Below, piece after piece: positions 26,039 through 34,522 of a DNA stretch of 59,420 nucleotides. The notes beneath the pieces are model-generated. The model saw only the letters and a list, made by a program, of their open reading frames with translations. It was not told where the DNA came from and did not search any database. The position numbers and the translations under genes were made by a program. This stretch comes from Planctomycetota bacterium (GTDB taxonomy: Bacteria > Planctomycetota > Planctomycetia > Pirellulales > Lacipirellulaceae), in the NCBI GenBank assembly GCA_013152205.1, contig JAADGV010000010.1, forward strand, positions 1 through 59,420. Direction: 5' to 3'. The number at the start of each line of letters is the position of its first letter. Position 1 is the first letter of the stretch.

Positions 26039-26971
26039 TCAATGATGGACCCAATGGCGCGACGTACGGAACAACCATATCGTCACCAACATTACAAGCA
26101 CAAACATCACCCAAGCCATCGCCGAAGCGTATCCCATGTCGAGATCTTTGAAGGCGGTAAGAAACAGATGCATCGAGAGCGTGAGCGTCGACCCCGCTGG
26201 GTCGCCTCGCCCATCACTCACCAGATAAATCTGAGTAAAAGCCTGCACCGACTGAATCAGCCCCATCACTACGTTAAAAAAAATAACCGGCGTCAGCATC
26301 GGCAACGTAATGTGCAAAAACTGACGCACGCGCCCAGCCCCATCGAGTTCTGCCGCTTCGTACAACCCTTTGGGAATATCACCCAAGGCAGCCAAATAGA
26401 TAATCAGCAGATTGCCAATCCCCCACAAGCTCATCAGCACCAGCCCGTCCTTCGAGCCGAAGACTCGACCCATGTGGTCCGCTGGCCAGGAAGAAGGCCA
26501 CAACGCCGAACTGGTACTCTGAAACCAATTCTGCGCGGGCAAATGCACCGTCTGCAACACGCCATTCACCAAACCCTGCTGCGGGTCTAACAACCACATC
26601 CACAGCACGGATGCCGCAACTAGGGGCACCACCGAGGGCAGAAAGCAAAGCGACCTATAAATGGCCCGTCCCCGCACCTTCTGCGACAACGAGACGGCCA
26701 AAGTAATTCCCATCACCACCGACAACGAAACACTAACAACGGCATAATAGGCCGTATTGGCCAACGCCCTGGCAAATGTCCCCCCGTCGGCCAATTCTGC
26801 AGCTAGTCGTCGATAATTCCGAAGCCCGACCCAACGCGGGGAGCCTAGCATGTCGTACTCGCAAAAGCTCCAGTACAACGAGGCCAAAAACGGAAACAGT
26901 GTCAATGCCAGAAAACCAATGAGCCAAGGGCTAATCAGCGTCAGTCCCGTTTTCAGCTCATTGCGTTGCAT
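26039..26971 (-). CDS. carbohydrate ABC transporter permease, MalF type
   Basis: 310 residues. The start is the ATG at 26971 (MQRNELKTGLTLISPWLIGFLALTLFPFLASLYWSF), which directly precedes the first helix. About six helices are present, and the EAA loop reads YEAAELDGAGRVRQFLHITLPMLTPVIFF. An extended periplasmic loop (about residues 125-185) lies between helices. It is the first gene of the minus-strand importer unit: MalF-like, binding protein, MalG-like. The ATP-hydrolysing subunit must be encoded elsewhere, as happens when one MsiK-like ATPase serves several importers (established for some actinomycetes; inference here). Confidence 0.92.
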   Translation of the reverse strand: MQRNELKTGLTLISPWLIGFLALTLFPFLASLYWSFCEYDMLGSPRWVGLRNYRRLAAELADGGTFARALANTAYYAVVSVSLSVVMGITLAVSLSQKVRGRAIYRSLCFLPSVVPLVAASVLWMWLLDPQQGLVNGVLQTVHLPAQNWFQSTSSALWPSSWPADHMGRVFGSKDGLVLMSLWGIGNLLIIYLAALGDIPKGLYEAAELDGAGRVRQFLHITLPMLTPVIFFNVVMGLIQSVQAFTQIYLVSDGRGDPAGSTLTLSMHLFLTAFKDLDMGYASAMAWVMFVLVMLVTIWLFRTSRHWVHH

Positions 26972-27121
26972 AACGAAGCGTGGCCAGACGTTTTTCGAGG
27001 TATCTGAAAGTAAGCTTTTGTGCATAGTTTACATGCTTTGGGGCGTCCGAGACTAGTCAGCGGTTTGCCCCCTCAACAATCCGCATTTCGCAATCCCCGC
27101 TCTCCGCCTAAAATCAACCGT

Positions 27122-29332
27122 ATGGAACGCATTGCCACAAGCTCAGCACGGGTAGAATTTCAAGCCGAACGCGACGATGCCGGCATCCCGCACGTTACCG
27201 CCGAAACCTGGCAAGACGCCCTCTATGCGCTGGGCTACCTTCACGCCACAGACCGCCCTACCCAGATATTTTTTGCCCGCAATGTGGCCACAGGGCAGTC
27301 AGCTGTACGGATTGCCGACAAACCCGAACTAGTCGAAACCGACCGCTTTTTCCGTCAAGCTGGCCTACATCTCAATTTGGATCGTGAAGTCGACAACCTG
27401 CGCTCAAAAACTCACGAGCAACTCCTGCACTACTGCGATGGCGTGAACGATGGTCTGCAAGACGCGGGCCGATCTCTGCCCATGTGGGTCACCGGTTTTC
27501 ACCCACGCCCCTGGCATCCGACCGCGGTGCTAGCCATTGGCAACCTGCTGAGCTTTGCGGGTTTGGCCGTCGCCACTCAAGAAAACGAACGGCTACTACT
27601 CGAAATACTTCAAACGGGCGTGCGTCCCGATCTATTGCGCGAATTGATGTCGCCCTATCTCGACGAGACCGATTTCGAGCCGCTGATGGACGTCAACATC
27701 GAGCGACGGCTTTCGGACGAGGCTCTGGAAATGCTTGCCGACTTGCCGCGACTTGCCGGCAGCAATGCCTGGGCGGTCGCCCCTCGCCGCAGCGCCACGG
27801 GCCATGCCCTGCTCGCTTCCGATCCGCATCTCGAAGTCAATCGGTTGCCAGCGATTTGGTACGAGGTCGCATTGCACTGGGGCGACAATCAATACGTGAT
27901 GGGTGCCACGCTCCCCGGCTGTCCGTTGATGGCTGTGGGTCGTTCTAACAAGCTCGCATGGGGCGTTACATACCTACATGCGGATACTAGCGATTACTTT
28001 GTCGAGGATTGTCGTCCTGGAGGAACCACGGGCTGGCAATATCGTCGCGACAGCCAATGGCTTGATTTTCAAGTCCGCGAAGAAATCATCGAGCGCAAAG
28101 GGGCTTCCGCCGACATCATGAAGGTTTTTGAGAACCCTCAAGGAACCTTGCGCTGGGATCTCACCGACCAACAGCCGGGCAAGTATCTCTCCGTCAAGTG
28201 GATCGGCGGCGAAGTTGGCTCGGGCCGTTCGATTGGCTGTTGGCTCGATGTCTTGCAGTGCAACAGTGCCCGAGAGGCAATGGACGTAGTCCGAGAGAAC
28301 CCCCACCCTACCCTTGTCTGGGTGTTTGCAGACTCCGACGGACATATTGGTCGCCAAGCAAGTGGCTGGCTACCCGATCGCGCGAAAGGTGAAGTCGGAG
28401 TACTCCCCTCGCTCGCCTGGGACGTCTCAACTCACTGGCAAGGCCGACAGTCGAGCGAACCTCTGCCCAGTCTTTACGATCCTCCCGAGGGCTACTTAGC
28501 AAGTGCCAACGAAAACCTCGATCGGGCGGGCGAATTCATGATCCATAGCCACCCCCTGCCAGACTGTCGCAAACGTCGTATTGCCGAACGGCTACACGAA
28601 CTGAAGTCGGTCACTATCGAAGACATGCAACAGCTCCAATACGACGTTACAAGTGTCCAAGCACGCCGTCTGTTGCCGATCCTCTTACCGCACACTCCCG
28701 ACGGACCGCTCAAAGAGGCCCTGTCAAACTGGGATTTTCGCTACGATCCAGATAGCACCGCTGCCACCATGTTCCAGCACCTCTACCGACATGTACTACT
28801 AGAAATCTTCGGACAAGAGCAAGGCATCGGCTGGCGACGGATGCTTTTTCTTTGCACCCGGATGGGTTATTCGTCGATGATCCTCTCCGCGATCGACGAC
28901 TTACTCTGCAAAGAAAAATCGAGGTGGTGGCAAGATCGCGATAAGGGCGACCTGATCCGCACCGCAGCCGAGCGAGCTGCCGAAGAATCGATCCAACCCT
29001 GGGGCGAGGTGAATTCGTTCCATTTTGCCAACCGTTTTTTTGAGGCTGGTCGCGTTGGACGACTGCTAGGCTTCAGCACCGACAAGATGCCCATGCCCGG
29101 CTGCCAAGCAACACCGTTCCAAGGTCATCTTCTGGCGACAGCGACTCGCGAATCAAGTTTTGCCCCCAGCTACCACTTTGTCACCGACCTCGGCACCGAC
29201 GAAGCCTGGACCAACCTGCCCGGCGGAGCAAGCGAAAGCCGATTTTCTAAATGGTATCGAAACGACATCACACGCTGGGCCTCTGGCGAACACCGCCGAC
29301 TCGTTGCACGACTTACCGACGGCCCCAGCTAG
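27122..29332 (+). CDS. penicillin-acylase family N-terminal-nucleophile hydrolase
   Basis: 736 residues, starting at the ATG at 27122. The protein begins directly with the alpha-chain motif (ERDDAGIPHVTAETWQDALYALGYLHATDR) without any signal peptide. Self-cleavage would expose the catalytic Ser214 in LAGSNAWAVAPRRSATG; downstream DPHLEVNRLPAIWYEVALHWG and GRSNKLAWGVTYLHADTSDYFVE match the beta-chain of the family, with the catalytic Asn likely near the end of the propeptide region. Members cleave amide bonds (penicillins, homoserine lactone signals or other acyl amides). It diverges from the ABC importer with 150 bases between. The stop codon lies in a dispersed repeat. Cytoplasmic location would be unusual. 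Confidence 0.93.
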   Translation: MERIATSSARVEFQAERDDAGIPHVTAETWQDALYALGYLHATDRPTQIFFARNVATGQSAVRIADKPELVETDRFFRQAGLHLNLDREVDNLRSKTHEQLLHYCDGVNDGLQDAGRSLPMWVTGFHPRPWHPTAVLAIGNLLSFAGLAVATQENERLLLEILQTGVRPDLLRELMSPYLDETDFEPLMDVNIERRLSDEALEMLADLPRLAGSNAWAVAPRRSATGHALLASDPHLEVNRLPAIWYEVALHWGDNQYVMGATLPGCPLMAVGRSNKLAWGVTYLHADTSDYFVEDCRPGGTTGWQYRRDSQWLDFQVREEIIERKGASADIMKVFENPQGTLRWDLTDQQPGKYLSVKWIGGEVGSGRSIGCWLDVLQCNSAREAMDVVRENPHPTLVWVFADSDGHIGRQASGWLPDRAKGEVGVLPSLAWDVSTHWQGRQSSEPLPSLYDPPEGYLASANENLDRAGEFMIHSHPLPDCRKRRIAERLHELKSVTIEDMQQLQYDVTSVQARRLLPILLPHTPDGPLKEALSNWDFRYDPDSTAATMFQHLYRHVLLEIFGQEQGIGWRRMLFLCTRMGYSSMILSAIDDLLCKEKSRWWQDRDKGDLIRTAAERAAEESIQPWGEVNSFHFANRFFEAGRVGRLLGFSTDKMPMPGCQATPFQGHLLATATRESSFAPSYHFVTDLGTDEAWTNLPGGASESRFSKWYRNDITRWASGEHRRLVARLTDGPS

Positions 29333-29427
29333 AGCAGTGTTCCGCCCCTCTGGTTCGAAACCGGAGGCACACCTGGCTCCGGGGCCCCAGGACCGCGTGG
29401 CGGTCCGGCTGTGAGTTTGGCGCTCTA
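29330..29427. repeat. hairpin repeat element at the penicillin-acylase stop codon (GGACCGC copy 2)
   Basis: The element is bounded by TAGAGC (29330-29335) and GCTCTA (29422-29427). It contains CCGGAG/CTCCGG (29361-29382) and the hairpin GGACCGCGTGGCGGTCC (29390-29406) followed by GGCTGTG. The 52 bases 29362-29413 align with 44954-45006. The first three bases are the stop codon of the preceding gene. Confidence 0.65.
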
Positions 29428-29638
29428 AAACGAATTGTGGCCGAGAGAATCCTATAACCCTCAAAATTGGCTTTACTGTTCCCCTCAAATCAAGCAACCA
29501 AATGTTCGACAGATATGTAGCCGCAGACTACGCTGGATGAGAGTGGGGATCCTCGATCACCCACTACGGAACAATCGAATCGGGCCTCTCTTGCCCAGCA
29601 ATAACCGCCTTTTTTCTCCCTCAACGGATACCCTATCT

Positions 29639-30598
29639 ATGCCTGCAACCCGCTCACGTTCTATATTTCGACCGCTATTTGCTACGGCGTTTTTTATCTG
29701 CCTGTGGGGCATGTTTTCGACGATGCCGGCTCTGGCAACCGTAGTTCGATTCAACTCCGTAGTAGGGAGTTTTGACGTCCGCATGTTCGAGACGGCCACG
29801 CCGCTCACCGTGGCCAACATTCTAAGCTATGTCAATGGTACTGGTGTCAATGGTGGAAGTTTTAATGACTCGATTGTCCATCGTGTCGAGAATACCTTCG
29901 TCCAGCAACCGGACGGATCGTTCACCACAAATCCCTTTGTCATTCAAGGTGGCAACTGGTCTTTTCCTGCTGGAGGCGTTATATCGCAAATTCCACCGAA
30001 CCCATCGGTCACGAACGAACCAGGAATTTCCAACCTGCGTGGCACAATGGCGCTTGCTCGGCAACCGGGAATGATTAATAGCGGGACAAATAACTGGTTC
30101 GTCAATATGGGAGATAATAGCTTTCTTGATAATATTGACGAGGGATTTACCGTATTCGGTCGCGTCGTGAATGATGGGATGCAGGTAGTCGATGCCATTG
30201 CCGATATGTCGACTCTGACTGTTCGCAACTCGCTCAATCAGGTTGTTGGTAGTAAAGTTCCAATACGCGGTGACATTACCAACGGTTTGACACGAGATAA
30301 TTTTGTACTGTTCCCATCTGTCGTAGAACTCGCCATCCCCGATGGCGATTACGACTTCGATGGCGACGTTGACGGCAACGATTTTCTCATCTGGCAACGC
30401 TCGCTAGGCTCTACCACCGATGTCGCAGCAGACGGCAACGGCAACGGCATTGTTGATGCCGCCGATCTGGCCATTTGGGAAGCCGGAGTGGGCGCCGCCG
30501 TATCCGCAGGCACCACCGCAGTCCCCGAACCTACCTCGGTCGGGTTAGCCCTACTCGGGATATCTCTTGCCCTAAGGATTCGCCGACGCGCGGCGTGA
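29639..30598 (+). CDS. secreted cyclophilin-type peptidyl-prolyl isomerase with dockerin repeats and PEP-CTERM signal
   Basis: 319 residues. The signal peptide [26 protein letters not shown] is followed by a cyclophilin domain (about 35-230): [77 protein letters not shown] and [18 protein letters not shown]. The usual catalytic Arg region (FHRV) is present as VHRVE. Two dockerin-like calcium repeats follow ([19 protein letters not shown] and [19 protein letters not shown]), then [23 protein letters not shown], a PEP-CTERM signal. It should help protein folding at the surface or in the envelope. Good match overall; activity depends on the active-site residues, which were not all checked. Confidence 0.9.
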   Translation: MPATRSRSIFRPLFATAFFICLWGMFSTMPALATVVRFNSVVGSFDVRMFETATPLTVANILSYVNGTGVNGGSFNDSIVHRVENTFVQQPDGSFTTNPFVIQGGNWSFPAGGVISQIPPNPSVTNEPGISNLRGTMALARQPGMINSGTNNWFVNMGDNSFLDNIDEGFTVFGRVVNDGMQVVDAIADMSTLTVRNSLNQVVGSKVPIRGDITNGLTRDNFVLFPSVVELAIPDGDYDFDGDVDGNDFLIWQRSLGSTTDVAADGNGNGIVDAADLAIWEAGVGAAVSAGTTAVPEPTSVGLALLGISLALRIRRRAA

Positions 30599-30621
30599 AG
30601 GGATCTCTCAAAAAAGTTTCT

Positions 30622-31683
30622 CTAATGCGGTGTAAAATCGGCATCGGCTTCGATTTCTGAGGCAAATGTTGCCAGTAAATCGGCACAGGCGTCGAGATCG
30701 TCGAGCGAGATGGTTTCAACTGCACTGTGCATGTAACGGTTTGGAACACTCACCAAACCTGCTGCCACTCCGGCACGCGAGAGTTGAATCGCATTGGCGT
30801 CCGTACCGGTTCCACGACCGATGGCCCCCCATTGCAAGGCCAAGTCGGCGCTATCAGCGGCTTCCGACAATCGGTCGACGACAACTGGATTCATGTTGGG
30901 CCCACGATAAACAACCGGCCCGCCACTGAGTTTGATGTCGCCCTCCTGCGTCTTGTCGATGGTTGGGCAATCGGTTGCGTGTGTGACGTCAACCGCGATA
31001 CCGACATGAGGGTTTACCCCGTAGGCACTGGTCGTGGCCCCACGCAGCCCAATTTCTTCCTGCACCGTCGCCACGGCATAGAGGGCCACGTTGAGCCCCT
31101 TTTCTTTGGCCCGACGCAATGCTTCCATACAGACCCAAAGCCCCGTCTTATTGTCCATGCCTGGCGAATTGGCCAAGCCATTGCGCATTTCTTGATAGCC
31201 TAATTCCAAAGTGACGGGATCTCCGATCGCAACCGCTTCTGCTGCTTCTTCTTTATCTTTGGCGCCAATATCAAGCCACATGTCTTTTGTCTTGACCACT
31301 TGCTTACGCTCATCTTGATCGAGCAAATGAATCGGCTTGCGAGAGATGATCGCCGGAATGGGGCCGTTGGCCGTATAGATGGTCATGCGCTGACCGATCA
31401 ACTGCTGCGGATCCCAACCCCCGATCGTATTGGTATAAATGAAGCCTTTGTCGTTGATATAAGTAACCAGCAAACCAATTTGGTCGGCATGTCCAGCAAA
31501 CATTACCCGCAAAGGGGCATCTGGGTTGCAACAAGCAATGACATTTCCGTGCAAGTCGGTAGAAACTTCGTCAGCAAATTCGCCCGCATATTTGCGTACC
31601 AACTCTTGAACAGGTTGCTCGTAGCCCGAGGGGCTGGGGGTTTCTAAAATTTGCTTGAAAAACTTTTTGGCCGGTGCTTTCAT
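30622..31683 (-). CDS. M42 family metallopeptidase (glutamyl aminopeptidase/endoglucanase-like)
   Basis: 353 residues, cytoplasmic. The binuclear metal site of M42 aminopeptidases is complete: His in FAGHADQIGLLV (about 67), bridging Asp in PGMDNKTGLWV, catalytic Glu-Glu in VATVQEEIGLRGA, Asp in AVDVTHATD and a C-terminal His in RYMHSAVETI. The N-terminal LLETPSPSGYE-like start (ILETPSPSGYEQPVQELV) is a hallmark. It removes N-terminal residues from peptides produced by the proteasome or proteases; some members were misnamed cellulases. It converges with the cyclophilin gene (23 bases between stops). Confidence 0.95.
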   Translation of the reverse strand: MKAPAKKFFKQILETPSPSGYEQPVQELVRKYAGEFADEVSTDLHGNVIACCNPDAPLRVMFAGHADQIGLLVTYINDKGFIYTNTIGGWDPQQLIGQRMTIYTANGPIPAIISRKPIHLLDQDERKQVVKTKDMWLDIGAKDKEEAAEAVAIGDPVTLELGYQEMRNGLANSPGMDNKTGLWVCMEALRRAKEKGLNVALYAVATVQEEIGLRGATTSAYGVNPHVGIAVDVTHATDCPTIDKTQEGDIKLSGGPVVYRGPNMNPVVVDRLSEAADSADLALQWGAIGRGTGTDANAIQLSRAGVAAGLVSVPNRYMHSAVETISLDDLDACADLLATFASEIEADADFTPH

Positions 31684-31773
31684 CTGAGGTCCATTCTGTG
31701 AGTCTGGTGTTTGATGTTATTTCAGATTCATCATCAAAGGTAAAGGAATTGCAACGGTTATCAATTCGAGTTG

Positions 31774-31895
31774 GAACACTAATCTTCGCTAATCAGCGCT
31801 AATCTGATGAGTGAAGATTAGCGCCGATTAGTGTTCTTTCAATTTTTTTGTGATCGACGCGATGCCTCTCATCTGGTTTATCCTGTGATCCTGTC
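31774..31895. repeat. word-repeat fold-back element (CTAATC and ATCCTGT words)
   Basis: GAACACTAATC (31774-31784) is inverted at 31826-31836, and GCGCTAATCT (31796-31805) is inverted at 31815-31824. The left arm has one extra 11-base word compared with the right arm. Sixty bases further on, ATCCTGTGATCCTGTC (31880-31895) is another short tandem word. It lies upstream of the M42 peptidase gene. Confidence 0.7.
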
Positions 31896-31973
31896 AAATT
31901 TTACCGGCTTGGTTGCGGCTCTGCCGTGCTGGGCCCATCTGTGGTTCCTTCTTTTTATTGCTTCATGATTCGG

Positions 31974-32405
31974 CTAGGGATTTGAGATAAGAGTAGCGGC
32001 TAGGTCGTGTACGTCAGGCCATTCGCCCAACTCGATGACATTGCCATCGGGATCGTTGAAAAATAGTTGCCGGTAACCGTGCTCGGGTAACACTCGTTCG
32101 ACATACTCGATGCCATGCTCTTGAAGTAGCGAAATTGTTTTATCCATTTCGTCGCATTGCATGGCAAAGTGACTGCCGCGAGTATTTATCGGTCCCAAAG
32201 GTGAGTCATGATTAGCATCGTGGATGAGATGGATCATCGGGCCAACTTCCTCTCGATACAACCATCTACCATCGAACGAAAATGCTGGACGTTTCGTCTG
32301 CCGAAAGCCTAACACCTCGCAGTAAAAACGAGCCGACCGTTCCGGATCGGCAGTTGGTATTCCGATATGGTTCAGTGGTCCAGGTTCGAGACTTGATGGG
32401 CTCAA
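31974..32405 (-). CDS. VOC (glyoxalase/extradiol) superfamily protein
   Basis: 143 residues, TTG start at 32405 with GAAG about 10 bases upstream; a few residues may be trimmed. The VOC fold is shown by NHIGIPTADPERSARFYCEVLGF at the start, His/Glu-type metal ligands (NHIGI, SHFAMQC, ELGEW) and the signature YRQLFFNDPDGNVIELGEW near the C-terminus. Family members include glyoxalase I, fosfomycin-resistance proteins and ring-cleaving dioxygenases; the function cannot be chosen from the sequence. It stands alone, with the M42 peptidase downstream on the same strand about 290 bases away. Confidence 0.88.
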   Translation of the reverse strand: MSPSSLEPGPLNHIGIPTADPERSARFYCEVLGFRQTKRPAFSFDGRWLYREEVGPMIHLIHDANHDSPLGPINTRGSHFAMQCDEMDKTISLLQEHGIEYVERVLPEHGYRQLFFNDPDGNVIELGEWPDVHDLAATLISNP

Positions 32406-32622
32406 AGTGCGTCTTCACTTTCGTTGAGGAGGGCGGTTCTCTCTGGCCATAAGGCTAGCAGAGCTAGCCGTGCAGTTGTTAATCTCTACCGATTTTAGCG
32501 ATTTTCTGGCCCACTGCGAGTCGAGCCGCCGATAAACCACCACGAGCGATCTTCTAGGGCACCCCTAGGCGTTTACAGCTACGAGAACGATTAAACACTG
32601 AAATTCTGGAGCTAAGGGGATC

Positions 32623-33129
32623 ATGGCAACTCGACAACTCTTTCCGCTGTTACTGGCAGTCCTATTTGCGACAAGCGTAGGCTGCTGTGGTGGCCTCGCA
32701 AGCCGCGGCCTTTCTGGCGGTTGCGATAGTTGCGGAGACAGCTTTGCAAGCTGCGGGTTACCCGACGCAGCCTGCGGATTGCCTGACGCATCGTGTGGGC
32801 TAGCTGACAGTTGTTGCGACGAATCGGCATCTTGCGGTCTCCCTGATGCAAGCTGCGGCCTCCCGGGCGATTGCGACAGTTGTGCATCGAGCGTCGGCTG
32901 TGGTAGCCCTGTTGTCGGGCAATGCCGGCTGCTGAGAAGAATTCGAAATGCACTTTGCGGCAATTCAAGCTATGGCTCTGGCGTCTATTGGAATGAATGG
33001 CAGGACAGCCCACCAAGCGGCTGCAACAATTGTAATTCTCGCACCGCCAATGCCCAATATCCTCGCAACTCAAAGCTCAACAGCGCTCGGCAGATAGCCA
33101 GAGAAGACTTAGGAACCACCTACCGCTAG
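32623..33129 (+). CDS. cysteine-rich small lipoprotein or secreted protein with heptad Cys repeats
   Basis: 168 residues. A hydrophobic leader (LFPLLLAVLFATSVGC) ends in a Cys that could be lipidated, although the lipobox is weak. Residues ~30-95 contain a tandem motif of about 7 residues, (S/A)CGLPDA, interrupted by DSC and CCDES; around 20 Cys occur in 80 residues. The C-terminal third is ordinary polar sequence. Such proteins are common in planctomycetes and may be cross-linked into the proteinaceous cell wall (inference). AAGGGG lies about 6 bases before the ATG. A strong terminator follows. Confidence 0.82.
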   Translation: MATRQLFPLLLAVLFATSVGCCGGLASRGLSGGCDSCGDSFASCGLPDAACGLPDASCGLADSCCDESASCGLPDASCGLPGDCDSCASSVGCGSPVVGQCRLLRRIRNALCGNSSYGSGVYWNEWQDSPPSGCNNCNSRTANAQYPRNSKLNSARQIAREDLGTTYR

Positions 33130-33157
33130 AGAAAATCCAAGATCGCAAACCAACGTC

Positions 33158-33187
33158 AAAGCCAAGGGGCTGCAACCCCTTGGCTTT
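33158..33187. terminator. bidirectional intrinsic terminator
   Basis: AAAGCCAAGGGG (33158-33169) and CCCCTTGGCTTT (33176-33187) form a perfect 12-bp stem with a 6-base loop, flanked by T-runs on one strand and A-runs on the other. It ends both the Cys-rich gene (+) and tatD (-). Confidence 0.9.
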
Positions 33188-33960
33188 TAATGTGTGCCAA
33201 ACAAACGACGAGCGTTTTCTGTTGTCTGCTCGGCCAATTCTTCCAAGGTTACTTGTCGTACTTCGGCCAAGCAGGCTGCCGTGTGACGCACAAACGCGGG
33301 TTCGTTGGGCCTCTTGCTTCGAACCGGCTCGGGCGATAGATACGGGCAATCGGTTTCCACCAATAACCGGTCGATGGGAATGGTTGCTGCACAATCGCGC
33401 AGAGCCTGCGACTTCTTGAACGTAACCATCCCTGCAAAGCTGATGTGCATCCCCAATTCCACACACTCGGCCGCCATCGTAGCATCGCCAGTAAACGAGT
33501 GCATGATCCCTTTAAGAACACCACGCTGTCGAGCTTCGCGAAGCATCTGTAGAATGTCGTCGTCGCAATCCCGCATGTGGACCACAAAGGGCAACTCGTG
33601 CTGCTGGGCCAGCCGAATATGTCGATCAAAAAAATCTTGCTGCTGATCGAAAGGCGTGTAGTCCCAATATCGATCAAGCCCGGTCTCGCCGATGGCCACG
33701 ACGCCTGGCTTCGCGGCAAGCCCTTCAATCACGGCCCAATCGTCCGCCCCGGCTTCAGCAATATAATTTGGCTGCATCCCGACCGCCGCATAGACGCCGT
33801 CATGCTCAGCGGCCAACTGCACGCACTTGCTACTGCCCTGCGCTGTGCATCCTACCGCCACGAGGCTTGCGACTCCCGCTTCGCGCGCTCGGCTTAGCAC
33901 TTCGTCGCGACTGGCGTCAAACTCTTCTTGGTCGATGTGCGTATGCGTGTCGAAGAGCAT
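33187..33960 (-). CDS. tatD: TatD family metal-dependent deoxyribonuclease
   Basis: 257 residues, TIM-barrel. It shows all TatD signatures: THTHID at the N-terminus, AIGETGLDRYWDYTPFDQQQDFF, LPFVVHMRDCDDD, GIMHSFTGD, ISFAGMVTFKKSQALRD and LLVETDCPYLSPEPVR, with the metal-binding His, Glu and Asp residues intact. TatD proteins are 3'-5' exonucleases in DNA repair and degradation. The gene follows a small conserved gene (33975-34409) by 14 bases and ends at the terminator. Confidence 0.96.
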   Translation of the reverse strand: MLFDTHTHIDQEEFDASRDEVLSRAREAGVASLVAVGCTAQGSSKCVQLAAEHDGVYAAVGMQPNYIAEAGADDWAVIEGLAAKPGVVAIGETGLDRYWDYTPFDQQQDFFDRHIRLAQQHELPFVVHMRDCDDDILQMLREARQRGVLKGIMHSFTGDATMAAECVELGMHISFAGMVTFKKSQALRDCAATIPIDRLLVETDCPYLSPEPVRSKRPNEPAFVRHTAACLAEVRQVTLEELAEQTTENARRLFGTH

Positions 33961-33974
33961 TATTTACCGGCTGA

Positions 33975-34409
33975 TTAGGACTTCGCATCTTCAAGCACGA
34001 GTTCCTTGAGCGTGTCGAGGTGGCCCTTGGCCATGCCTAGCGTCTCTTCGGCGAGTGATTTGGCGGCAGGTGCCATTTGCAGTTGTTCGACCAGCTCTTG
34101 AATCTCCGCGATGTCTTGGTGTTGATAGTTGATTGCCAAGTTTACCAAGAAGCCAATCTCTAGGTCGTGAAGATCCGTATACTCCATCGGAAATTCGCCC
34201 GTGCGGGGCGACGTACGAGCGTCGATCAGCATTTGGCTGATGCGGTCGGCCAAGCCATTTTGGTCGGCAACTACCGACTCGATTGCCTCGACAAGTTCCG
34301 CACGCCCTGGCGGAACATACGGGCGCGAGTATTTCAAGTACTGGGGAAACGATCGGCCCACGATCGCCAACAAACGGTTCAGTAGTAATGCCGTCTTAGG
34401 ATCGATCAT
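33975..34409 (-). CDS. conserved protein of unknown function upstream of tatD
   Basis: 144 residues, mostly helical, with no signal peptide and no membrane segment. It begins MIDPKTALLLNRLLAIVGRSF, continues with YLKYSRPYVPPGRAELVEAIESVVADQNGLADRISQMLIDART and ends in a charged helix. I do not recognise a family. The 14-base gap to tatD suggests one transcript. A role in DNA metabolism is possible only by association. Confidence 0.75.
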   Translation of the reverse strand: MIDPKTALLLNRLLAIVGRSFPQYLKYSRPYVPPGRAELVEAIESVVADQNGLADRISQMLIDARTSPRTGEFPMEYTDLHDLEIGFLVNLAINYQHQDIAEIQELVEQLQMAPAAKSLAEETLGMAKGHLDTLKELVLEDAKS

Positions 34410-34522
34410 GCCAAAGAAACTTTGCTAGGAAAAAAAGTTGCAATAACCAACCTGCTTGTGCAAGTTGCGCACCCAGGTGCCAATGTTTTTCGTAGTCGCT
34501 TAGCCATCAATAAAAGTAGCTA

